8,024 bases of DNA, taken from contig JBGPMG010000120.1 in assembly GCA_041486815.1 (NCBI GenBank), positions 1 to 8,024 of the forward strand, in the 5' to 3' direction. Below are positions 1-6,147 of the stretch, piece after piece. The translations under genes and the position numbers were made by a program. A model generated the notes under the pieces. The model did no database searches and was not told where the DNA came from. It was given only the letters and a program-made list of their open reading frames with translations. The DNA comes from WS-9 sp041486815. GTDB taxonomy: Bacteria > Eisenbacteria > RBG-16-71-46 > SZUA-252. Within the stretch, counting starts at the first letter, position 1. Every line of letters starts with the position of its first letter.

Positions 1-347
1 ACGCATTCGACGTCGTATCGCTTCGCGCGCGTGACGAGCATCGATCGTCCGTCGAGAAGATTTCGATGCGAAGCGAACGGCTTCGGGAATCGAGCCACGT
101 CCGTCGAGATGTAGTGGCTCGGGGCGATCTCCCGGAGCTTCTCGAACCAGAATCTGGAAATCTGAGTGAGCACGCGCCCCTTGCCGGGAATCGCTTCGTC
201 CAGAACGACGTCATAGGCGGATACCCGGTCCGTTGCCACGAGCACGAGAAGCCCGTCGAGGGTGTAGAGGTCACGTACCTTGCCTTTGTAATCGGGCGGA
301 CGGCCCGGAATCACCACGTCGCGGAGCGCGCGCTCGGCCGTCTTCAT
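1..347 (-). CDS. purC: SAICAR synthetase (phosphoribosylaminoimidazole-succinocarboxamide synthase), N-terminal part, cut by window edge
   Basis: Seen: an open frame of 115 codons runs from an ATG at 347 to the left edge with no stop. The start reads MKTAERALRDVVIPGRP, followed by KGKVRDLYTLDG, ATDRVSAYDVVLDE and IPGKGRVLTQISRFWFE. These are the hallmark nucleotide-binding loop and substrate-side motifs of the SAICAR synthetase family (KGKVRD, ATDR-SA-D, IPGKG-LT--S-FWF). The enzyme joins aspartate to CAIR using ATP in cytosolic de novo purine synthesis. The IPGKG and FWFE motifs with no fused partner so far suggest the stand-alone enzyme; its C-terminal half lies outside the window. The start is firm: AGGAGG at 352-357 lies four bases upstream, and the ATG overlaps the purN stop in an ATGA, which implies translational coupling. 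It is the last visible gene of the minus-strand operon. Confidence 0.93.
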   Translation of the reverse strand, partial: MKTAERALRDVVIPGRPPDYKGKVRDLYTLDGLLVLVATDRVSAYDVVLDEAIPGKGRVLTQISRFWFEKLREIAPSHYISTDVARFPKPFASHRNLLDGRSMLVTRAKRYDVEC

Positions 348-928
348 GTCGCCTCCTCTTGGATTTTTCGTATCGCCTCCACGTACAGCTTGTGCTCGAG
401 TGGGAGCAGCCGCTCCGCCAGCTCTTCGGCCGTTTCGCCGGGAAATATCGGGATCGCCTCCTGAAGCAAGATCGGCCCCGTGTCCATCCCGGCATCCACG
501 CGGTGCACCGTGGCGCCGGTCGAGGTAACCCCTGCCTCGATGGCCTTCCGCTGCGCGTTCAGCCCGGGAAATCTGGGGAGAAGCGAAGGGTGGACATTGA
601 GGATCGGCACGCTCATGCGCCGGAGGAACGGTGGGCTCAGCAAGCGCATGAAGCCGCAGAGCGCGATCAGATCCGGCCGATCCTGACGCACAATCTGGAG
701 GAGTCGATCCTCGGCCTCCGGCGCCAGCCTCACGCCTTCGCGGAAGGGCGTCAGCACTTCGGTCGACACTCCCAGCTCGCGAGCCGCCCCGAGGGCCGGC
801 GCTTCGGGGCGATCGGACACGACGTGGATCACCGACCCCTGCAGCCGGCCGTCCTGCGTCGCCTGAATCAGATTGACGACGTGGCTCCCCCGACCTGAGG
901 CCAGGAGGAGCAGCCGGAGCCGCTTCAT
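344..928 (-). CDS. purN: Phosphoribosylglycinamide formyltransferase (GAR transformylase)
   Basis: The product (194 residues) transfers a formyl group from 10-formyltetrahydrofolate to GAR in de novo purine synthesis, in the cytosol. Seen: the N-terminal phosphate-binding loop LLASGRGSH (residues 8-16), GFMRLLSPPF (92-101), and the catalytic segment ILNVHPSLLPRFPG (109-122). Asn111 and His113 match the catalytic Asn and His of the family. The motif MDTGPILLQ supplies Asp149, which lies 36 residues after the His as in the E. coli enzyme. All three catalytic residues are therefore present. The length is slightly shorter than the usual 200-215 residues, mostly from a short C-terminus. The loop has His16 where many homologues have Asn. 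The ATG at 928 lies 31 bp after comEC with no strong Shine-Dalgarno sequence. The stop overlaps purC by four bases. Confidence 0.96.
   Translation of the reverse strand: MKRLRLLLLASGRGSHVVNLIQATQDGRLQGSVIHVVSDRPEAPALGAARELGVSTEVLTPFREGVRLAPEAEDRLLQIVRQDRPDLIALCGFMRLLSPPFLRRMSVPILNVHPSLLPRFPGLNAQRKAIEAGVTSTGATVHRVDAGMDTGPILLQEAIPIFPGETAEELAERLLPLEHKLYVEAIRKIQEEAT
352..357 (-). promoter_or_regulatory. Ribosome binding site of purC inside the end of purN
   Basis: On the minus strand the bases read AGGAGG, then CGAC, then the purC ATG. This near-perfect Shine-Dalgarno sequence lies inside the last codons of purN, so ribosomes finishing purN can restart directly on purC. Confidence 0.8.
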
Positions 929-959
929 CCAATATCTATACCATCCCGAGCCGATTCGC

Positions 960-3479
960 TCAAGGGATATGGCTCGAAGGGGTTACCCCGCCGGGGCCGT
1001 CCCACGCGACGAAGACGGGAGCGGGATGTCTCCGGCTCGAGATCCATCCTCCCGAGAGGCCCAGCGTGACGCGCACGGCGCCCTCCTGATCCGTGCGCCA
1101 GACCGACGCGCCGGCCCGGCGGTAGCGGTCGAGGACCTCGGGATCCGGATGTCCGAATCGGTTCCGCTCGCCGCACGAGACGAGAACGATGCGGGGGCTC
1201 AATCGATCGATCCAGGCCTGTCCGCTTGAGGTCCTGCTCCCATGGTGGGGCGCCTTGAGCACCTGGACGCGAGCGAGGCGCGGAAGCACCGCCGCCTCCC
1301 CCGCCGATTCGAGATCGCCGGCGAAGAGAACGGAGACTCCTTCCGTTCGGAGCGTCGCGGCAAGCGAACGATCGTTCTCGCCCCCTCCTTCCAGTCCGCG
1401 GACCACCGCGAGCGTCGAGCGCCCTGCCACCGAGAAGGAGGAGTCGCGTGACAGCGGAGCAAGGCGACCGCCTCCTCGATGTAGCGCCTCACGCAACGGG
1501 GCCCGCCAAACGCCGGACGGATCGCTCCCGTTCTCGATCAAGGTCGCGACCCAGCGGCGCCGGGCCAGCCATGCGAAGCCGCCGAAGTGGTCGAGGTGAG
1601 CGTGCGAGAGGACCGCCACGGTCGTCCGCCCTCGGCCCTCCGCGCGGAGGGCCGGCTCGACCACGAGCTTCCCCGCGTCCCGTTCCTCGTCGGCGGGACC
1701 CGCGTCGACCAACATCGATCCTCCGCCCGGCAAGGCGACCCACGTCGCGTCTCCTTGCCCGACGTCGAGCGCGAGGACCACCGCTGGCCCCTGGGATGCC
1801 GCTGGCGTGGACCAGACCGACGCCAGAGGCACGAGCGCCGCGACCACGAGGGCGGCAACCGACCACCGCGCCGCCGAAGCGCGGGCGGGATCGCCGCCTC
1901 GAGCCGCCTCCGCGCGCGCCCATGCGACGAGAAGCGCCAGGAGGGCTGCCGCCACGAGAGCGACGGGAGCCAATCGCGGCACGACCCATGGCGCCAGAAG
2001 GTCGGCCCCCCGGTGATTCAACGCCAGGAGGAGGAGCCCCGACGCCTCGAGCGCGCCCGCTCCCATCGAGGCCAACGCCGGGCCGGCCGCTCCGAGGAAG
2101 AGGAAGAGGATCGCCTCCGCCATGAACAACGTGCAGAGCGGGATCACGGCGAGATTCAAGGCGATCCCGGCCATCGGCACCGCTCCAAAGAGCCGTGACT
2201 GAATCCCCATGGTACCCGCCGTCGCGCCGCCGCTCTGGAGAAAGAGCGACCACACACCGCCCGCCCAGGCCTTGAGCTTCGACAGAACCATTCCGGCCTC
2301 TTTGCGATGAGGGCCCGGAAGTCGCGAGAGCGCCCCCGACGCCCCGAGACCGAGCACGGCCGTGAATGAGAGCTGAAAACCGGGATCGAGAACCGACGCG
2401 GGGTCGAACAGATGAAGAAGCAGCCCGGCGAGGCCCCACGCTGCGAACGGCCGCACCACCTGACCCAAGGCTCGTCCGCTCCGAACCGCGGTCCAGAGAA
2501 CGGCCGAGCGAATCGCGGAGGCCGGCGCGCCCACGAGCGCGACGTAGCCCCAGAGCGAAAGTAGCTCGAGCCCGATCGCGGGACCGGTCGGGAGCCGCAG
2601 CGCCGTCGCCAGCAGGGAGAGGAATCCCGCCAGAATGCAGACGTGGAGCCCCGAGATCGAGAGGATGTGGATCGTCCCGCTGTCGCGGAACGAATCCCGG
2701 ATCGCGGGCGAGATCCCGGAACGATCTCCCAGGAGCATCCCCCTCGCGAGCGCCGCGACGGGTGGGCTCAACGCCGCAGCGAACCGGCGCGCAACGCGAT
2801 CTCGTACGATGGCGCCGAGGTCACTGCCGCGCTCCGGAGGGTCCGCGGGCGCGGAGAGCGATAGGGGATCGACCGCGACCGTCCCCGCGATCCCAAGTCC
2901 GGTGAGCCATCGTCCCGGCGGCGTGCCACCCGGATTGCGCGCGTCTTCCGGAGGACGATACGAGCCGGACATCCGAAGCCAGAGCCCCGGAAGAAGCCAA
3001 CGCGGCGGAATCGTCTCGTCTCGCCATCGGAGAAGGAGTGTCGCCCTGCAAGGCTCCTCCACCTCCCCCACGCGCACGCGGCGCGCCTCGAACAGAACCG
3101 TGGGCGGCTCCGCGTCGATCGCGGCGGTGTCGAGCACGCGCCCTTCGAGCACGACGCCGACCTCGCTCGGATGGACGGGGAGCGGCCACGCCGCCCGATC
3201 CGATTCGCCGCCGAGCGCCACTCCCGCGAGCAGGAGCGATCCCCAACCGGCGGCGGCTTCCACGATCGACGCGCGAGCGCCCGAGCCGATCCGTGGTCGC
3301 CGGGAGCGAACCGCGGCCACGGCCAGGGAAAGAGCGCCGGCGCCGACCGCGAGAGCCCGCGCGCGTGATTCGAGCAGGGCTGGAACCGGTGCGAGCGAGG
3401 AACCGAGGTGTCCCGCGCAGAGCAAGAGCCACAGCGTGACCGGCGCCGGCACGGCAAGGCGCGGCCAGGTCGGACGCAT
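960..3479 (-). CDS. comEC: ComEC/Rec2-type competence protein (DNA-uptake channel) with metallo-beta-lactamase domain
   Basis: The product (839 residues) is an inner-membrane protein of the family that carries single-stranded DNA into the cytoplasm during natural transformation. Seen in order: hydrophobic N-terminal segments (about 12-30, 41-57, 77-91); an OB-fold-like soluble region (about 105-205, DUF4131 type); the polytopic Competence domain (about 230-500) with ISGLHVCILAG near 275-285 and DPGFQLSF at 365-372; further membrane helices (about 503-522, 540-556); and a C-terminal metallo-beta-lactamase-like domain (about 565-815). The latter has LDVGQGDA (571-578), the metal motif SHAHLDH (His626, His628, Asp630, His631), GDLE (721-724), APHHGS (743-748) and SCGERNRFGHPDP near 768-780. 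The metal ligands are all present, so the nuclease-like domain may be active. The three-domain layout and length are typical of full ComEC. The ATG start has GAGGG about eight bases upstream. No other competence gene is visible in the window. Confidence 0.95.
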   Translation of the reverse strand: MRPTWPRLAVPAPVTLWLLLCAGHLGSSLAPVPALLESRARALAVGAGALSLAVAAVRSRRPRIGSGARASIVEAAAGWGSLLLAGVALGGESDRAAWPLPVHPSEVGVVLEGRVLDTAAIDAEPPTVLFEARRVRVGEVEEPCRATLLLRWRDETIPPRWLLPGLWLRMSGSYRPPEDARNPGGTPPGRWLTGLGIAGTVAVDPLSLSAPADPPERGSDLGAIVRDRVARRFAAALSPPVAALARGMLLGDRSGISPAIRDSFRDSGTIHILSISGLHVCILAGFLSLLATALRLPTGPAIGLELLSLWGYVALVGAPASAIRSAVLWTAVRSGRALGQVVRPFAAWGLAGLLLHLFDPASVLDPGFQLSFTAVLGLGASGALSRLPGPHRKEAGMVLSKLKAWAGGVWSLFLQSGGATAGTMGIQSRLFGAVPMAGIALNLAVIPLCTLFMAEAILFLFLGAAGPALASMGAGALEASGLLLLALNHRGADLLAPWVVPRLAPVALVAAALLALLVAWARAEAARGGDPARASAARWSVAALVVAALVPLASVWSTPAASQGPAVVLALDVGQGDATWVALPGGGSMLVDAGPADEERDAGKLVVEPALRAEGRGRTTVAVLSHAHLDHFGGFAWLARRRWVATLIENGSDPSGVWRAPLREALHRGGGRLAPLSRDSSFSVAGRSTLAVVRGLEGGGENDRSLAATLRTEGVSVLFAGDLESAGEAAVLPRLARVQVLKAPHHGSRTSSGQAWIDRLSPRIVLVSCGERNRFGHPDPEVLDRYRRAGASVWRTDQEGAVRVTLGLSGGWISSRRHPAPVFVAWDGPGGVTPSSHIP

Positions 3480-3536
3480 GGAGCATCCCTCGGGCGGGGA
3501 GGAGAACGAACGGTACGGCGGGGGAGGTGCGCCGTC

Positions 3537-5852
3537 CTAGTTGCGGACGGGGATGGTGTAGATCTCGGAGTAGGTTTCGCGGCCGGCGGTGCCGGTCGCC
3601 TTGAAGTAGAACCTCACTTGGTGCGCGTTGCTGCGGAGCACCTCGGGAGGGAGGAGCGCCGCGAACGTGCGCGTGCCCTCTTCCAGCCGGGTCATCCGCT
3701 TCGCCTGGAAGGAGCCGCCTGGCGCCGCCGCGTAGAGCCAGAGCGTCATGGATGGATCCCACTCTGTGGCCGGCAGCGCGATGGTGAGCGGCATCGGGTT
3801 CGAGAGTGTTATCGCGTCCGGCGGTTCGAAGCGAAGAGGCTCTTCCGACCGGGCGCCGAACTCCGCGGTGACGAAATGCTCGCCTCCGCCCTTCACGTCG
3901 AGGATCGTCACTTGCGGGGGGAATCCCCGACGCGCCACGCGCACGCTGTGCGTTCCCGGCTTCAGCACGACGGTCGCGGGCGTCACGCCGCGCGCGAGCC
4001 CGTCGACCCAGTACGGGTCGCCCTTGCCGGATTCGAATCCCGAATCTCCGAGGATCGCCGTCCGGATCGTGACCTTTCCGTTCTCGGGGACCGTTCCAGG
4101 ATTTCCGATCAGCTCCGCCGGCGTATCGCGCAGGACCTCGATTTCCTGCGCGCTCGTGGTGAGCCCCGGCCCACCGAATCGGACGAGATGCCGACCCACG
4201 ACGACCTGGGGCAGCGTGATCGGCGTCGTGCCGACGTAGACGCCGTCCATGTAGACGTCCAGCACGCGCGCGGGATCCGAGGAGCGCAACGAAGCCGTGC
4301 CGAACAGCGCCGGGTGGACGGTCAAGCGAGAGCCGGGGGTGATCTCGACCGTGTCGCGCCACGCGCCCCACGGCCCCCAATCCAACTCGACGCGATGGAG
4401 GCCCGCGTCGAGAGATACCCCCGCGAGCGGAGTCTTCCCTTCCAACGTCACGCCGTCGACGCGGACCGTGGCCCCGGGCGGATCCGAGAAGATATCCGCA
4501 AGGCCCGTCGCGGCGACGATCGCCGCCGGCTCGGGACCGCGGCTCTTGTGCGAGCCGAGGATTCCAGGCACGAGAGACCGGACCAGGAGCGCCAATGCCA
4601 CGATCGCGAGGGCGCCGCCCGCGGAGAGCGCGAGCGGCTCGTACCACGGACGCTCCTCTCCGACGGGAGCGAGCGCCGTCCGGCGCGGGGGGCGCTGGCG
4701 CGGCTCCTTGCCCCACTCGGTCTCGTCCGACGGCTCTTGCCAGGAATCGAATGCCGAAGCCCGCTTCGGCGCGTCCCGCGGTGGGACCGGTTGCTCCGGC
4801 TCGATCGTGGGCAGTTCCGGCTCGACGGCCGGCAGCTCCGCCTCGACGAACCCCCCCGACTCCGGAAATCCCGGCGCTTCCGTCGGCGCCGCGCCGTGGT
4901 ACCTCACGGTACCCGTCAACGACGCCTCGCTCTCGACGGGCTCGATGTCATCGGGCTCGATTTCGAGAAGTTCCCCATCCCGCCAATCGCTCTCGCGCGG
5001 CGGCACGATCGGTTCGATTCGGAGCGGCTCCCCATTCGTCGGGTCCGAACGGCGCGGCTCGATCCGGAGCGCTCCGCCCCAGTCCGCCATGCCTCCCACC
5101 AGTTCGACCTCGGCGAGCGGCTCTTCGAGCGTTTCCGGCGCGAACGCTTGCACGGTTGATTCCAGCGATTCCGCCGTCTCGACGATCGACTCGGATTCCG
5201 ACGGCTCGAGTACTCGGATCGCGATCCTGGCACGATCGGACGCCCCTTCGACGCCCGCGCGGAGAAGCTGCGCGCCGTCCCGGGCCATCGCCAGGTCCCT
5301 CGAGAGAACGGCCAGCTCCCCCTCGCGCAGCTGGCGCGACGAGAGGATGTAGAGATCTCCGGGAGGAGGGCGGAGCGGCACGATCTCGATCCGAACTTGC
5401 GGCTCCGAGCCGAGCGCGCCGCGCGGGGCCTCGGACCCCTGGCTTGCTTCATTCCGGCCAAGGCGGGAGAGGAGCCCGCTCCGGAAGCGGAAACAGGGGC
5501 AGTCGCCCGCGCTCACCGCCACCGCATCCTCACCGAGCAGGAGGAGGACGAGTACCGAGACCCAGGGGCGCTCCCGATCCGACCGCGACATCAGTTCCCC
5601 GTGCAGCGCTCGGAGCGCTCCGATGACCCGCCGGAGGGGCGCGTCCGAGGAATCCCCCGGAGCGCTCAAGGCGAGGGAGATTTTCTCCTTCACCCAGATG
5701 GTCGGATCGATCACGTCGGCAGGGCCCATGGTGCTGCGGGCAGTCAGCGCGAAGCCCCGGTCGGGATCGAAGTGCGCGAGAGCACCCTCCCGGTCGGGGC
5801 TTCTGACGAGGCCTGCGATACGGAACTGTGATACGAGCTCGGCCTTCATCAC
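3537..5852 (-). CDS. Membrane protein with degenerate PP2C-like domain, EP-rich linker, one transmembrane helix and PEGA-type repeats
   Basis: No known gene name; 771 residues. Seen: residues 8-215 follow a PP2C phosphatase layout, with VSAGDCPCFRFRSGLL (113-128) matching the VGDSR-YL-R-G-L strand pair and PPGDLYILSSRQL (163-175) matching PGD-LLL-SDGL. The metal-binding acids look lost: R39 stands where the DGMGG Asp is expected, R173 replaces the Asp of SDGL, and D206-R207 replaces the DN pair. It is probably a pseudophosphatase. An acidic Glu/Pro-rich linker (about 215-360) has repeated L-x-IEP motifs, then a basic stretch and one membrane helix (about 406-430). Outside lie three PEGA-like units (about 452-510, 520-580, 594-664; e.g. 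DPPGATVRVDG, LDVYMDGVYVGTTP, PYWVDGLARGVTP) and an Ig-like end (about 670-771). The PP2C part would be cytoplasmic and the PEGA part periplasmic, suggesting a signalling or wall-sensing role (inference). The start is GTG at 5852, or ATG at 5849, with no Shine-Dalgarno sequence. It is first gene of the comEC-purN-purC run. Confidence 0.85.
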   Translation of the reverse strand: MMKAELVSQFRIAGLVRSPDREGALAHFDPDRGFALTARSTMGPADVIDPTIWVKEKISLALSAPGDSSDAPLRRVIGALRALHGELMSRSDRERPWVSVLVLLLLGEDAVAVSAGDCPCFRFRSGLLSRLGRNEASQGSEAPRGALGSEPQVRIEIVPLRPPPGDLYILSSRQLREGELAVLSRDLAMARDGAQLLRAGVEGASDRARIAIRVLEPSESESIVETAESLESTVQAFAPETLEEPLAEVELVGGMADWGGALRIEPRRSDPTNGEPLRIEPIVPPRESDWRDGELLEIEPDDIEPVESEASLTGTVRYHGAAPTEAPGFPESGGFVEAELPAVEPELPTIEPEQPVPPRDAPKRASAFDSWQEPSDETEWGKEPRQRPPRRTALAPVGEERPWYEPLALSAGGALAIVALALLVRSLVPGILGSHKSRGPEPAAIVAATGLADIFSDPPGATVRVDGVTLEGKTPLAGVSLDAGLHRVELDWGPWGAWRDTVEITPGSRLTVHPALFGTASLRSSDPARVLDVYMDGVYVGTTPITLPQVVVGRHLVRFGGPGLTTSAQEIEVLRDTPAELIGNPGTVPENGKVTIRTAILGDSGFESGKGDPYWVDGLARGVTPATVVLKPGTHSVRVARRGFPPQVTILDVKGGGEHFVTAEFGARSEEPLRFEPPDAITLSNPMPLTIALPATEWDPSMTLWLYAAAPGGSFQAKRMTRLEEGTRTFAALLPPEVLRSNAHQVRFYFKATGTAGRETYSEIYTIPVRN

Positions 5853-5858
5853 GTGCGC

Positions 5859-5887
5859 AGAATAGGAAGACGATGTGGCAGTGTCAA
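5859..5887 (-). promoter_or_regulatory. Sigma-70-type promoter of the PEGA protein operon
   Basis: On the minus strand a perfect -35 box TTGACA (5887-5882) is followed by a 17-bp spacer and TATTCT (5864-5859), four of six matches to TATAAT including the key first, second and last positions. Counting seven bases past the -10 box places the start site near 5852, the G of the GTG start codon, so the mRNA would be essentially leaderless. This agrees with the missing Shine-Dalgarno sequence. Box quality and position are seen; promoter activity is inferred. Confidence 0.72.
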
Positions 5888-5907
5888 CTGAGCGTTCATG
5901 GATTTGG

Positions 5908-5923
5908 TGGCATATGACTTGCA
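5908..5923 (+). promoter_or_regulatory. Putative sigma-54 (-24/-12) promoter for the lytic transglycosylase
   Basis: The plus strand reads TGGCATATGACTTGCA. Against the sigma-54 consensus TGGCACG-N4-TTGCW it matches 10 of 12 defined positions. The GG (5909-5910) and GC (5921-5922) pairs are both intact and separated by exactly ten bases, as required. It lies in the divergent intergenic region, pointing at the transglycosylase, with a predicted start near 5934. Sigma-54 promoters need an enhancer-binding activator; its site was not identified and would probably lie under or beyond the minus-strand promoter, possibly inside the PEGA gene. Confidence 0.55.
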
Positions 5924-5933
5924 GTGAATTGAT

Positions 5934-6147
5934 TTAGAAGGCCGCGGAGGGCACCGATTCGGTCACTTCCGGCCACGAATCCGGCCGCTGGGATGATCCT
6001 GCTTGCAAGATGCACGGGACATCGGTAGCGTGCCGGGGTTCTGCCTTATGGCACCCCCCTCCGGGGGGCAGGGCATCAGCCGGCGGACGGCTCCACCAAC
6101 GTGGCCTCGAGTCCGATCGGCCTGATCGAAAACAGACGGAGGCCCCG
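5934..6147 (+). promoter_or_regulatory. Long structured 5' leader of the lytic transglycosylase, possible cis-regulatory RNA
   Basis: About 214 bases separate the predicted sigma-54 start from the TTG start codon. Seen hairpins: ACCG/CGGT around 5953-5962; GCACG/CGTGC (6012-6016 with 6029-6033, 12-base loop); GGGG/CCCC (6035-6038 with 6054-6057) stacked on TGCC/GGCA (6042-6045 with 6050-6053) with a TTAT loop; and a competing CCCCCC/GGGGGG stem (6054-6059 with 6063-6068). The last two exclude each other. CCTCCG at 6058-6063 is also the exact complement of CGGAGG at 6137-6142, which contains the ribosome binding site. A TCCGGCC heptamer repeats at 5968 and 5980. I do not recognise a known riboswitch class. 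The switch idea is inference, and GC-rich DNA forms chance hairpins easily. Confidence 0.4.
6138..6142 (+). promoter_or_regulatory. Ribosome binding site selecting the TTG start of the transglycosylase
   Basis: GGAGG lies five bases before TTG at 6148. This fixes the start there and not at the in-frame ATG at 6010, which has no Shine-Dalgarno sequence and would put 46 unrelated residues before the signal peptide. Confidence 0.8.

Noticed and set aside
1489..2439. Long minus-strand and plus-strand frames overlapping comEC (316 and 225 codons)
   Set aside because: They sit inside the comEC metallo-beta-lactamase and competence coding sequence, with low-complexity Arg/Pro/Gly translations.
4896..4913. 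GGTACC repeated twice within 16 bases
   Set aside because: Falls within the PEGA protein linker codons and shows no further symmetry or repeat partner, so chance is likely.
3408..5159. Plus-strand open frame of 583 codons opposite the PEGA gene, and a minus-strand frame of 631 codons at 2821-4716 spanning two genes
   Set aside because: Both are Arg/Gly/Pro-rich shadow frames of high-GC coding DNA; the overlapping comEC and PEGA frames have recognisable domains, and the shadows have none.
6010..6147. Upstream in-frame ATG at 6010 as the transglycosylase start, adding 46 residues
   Set aside because: No Shine-Dalgarno sequence, an unprotein-like extension placed before a proper signal peptide, and a strong GGAGG at the TTG.
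5934..6147. A known riboswitch (c-di-GMP class I, c-di-AMP ydaO, cobalamin, TPP) in the leader
   Set aside because: The conserved cores I can recall for these classes (for example the ydaO CCGUCAGCUAACC or the B12 box) are not present; only generic stems are seen.
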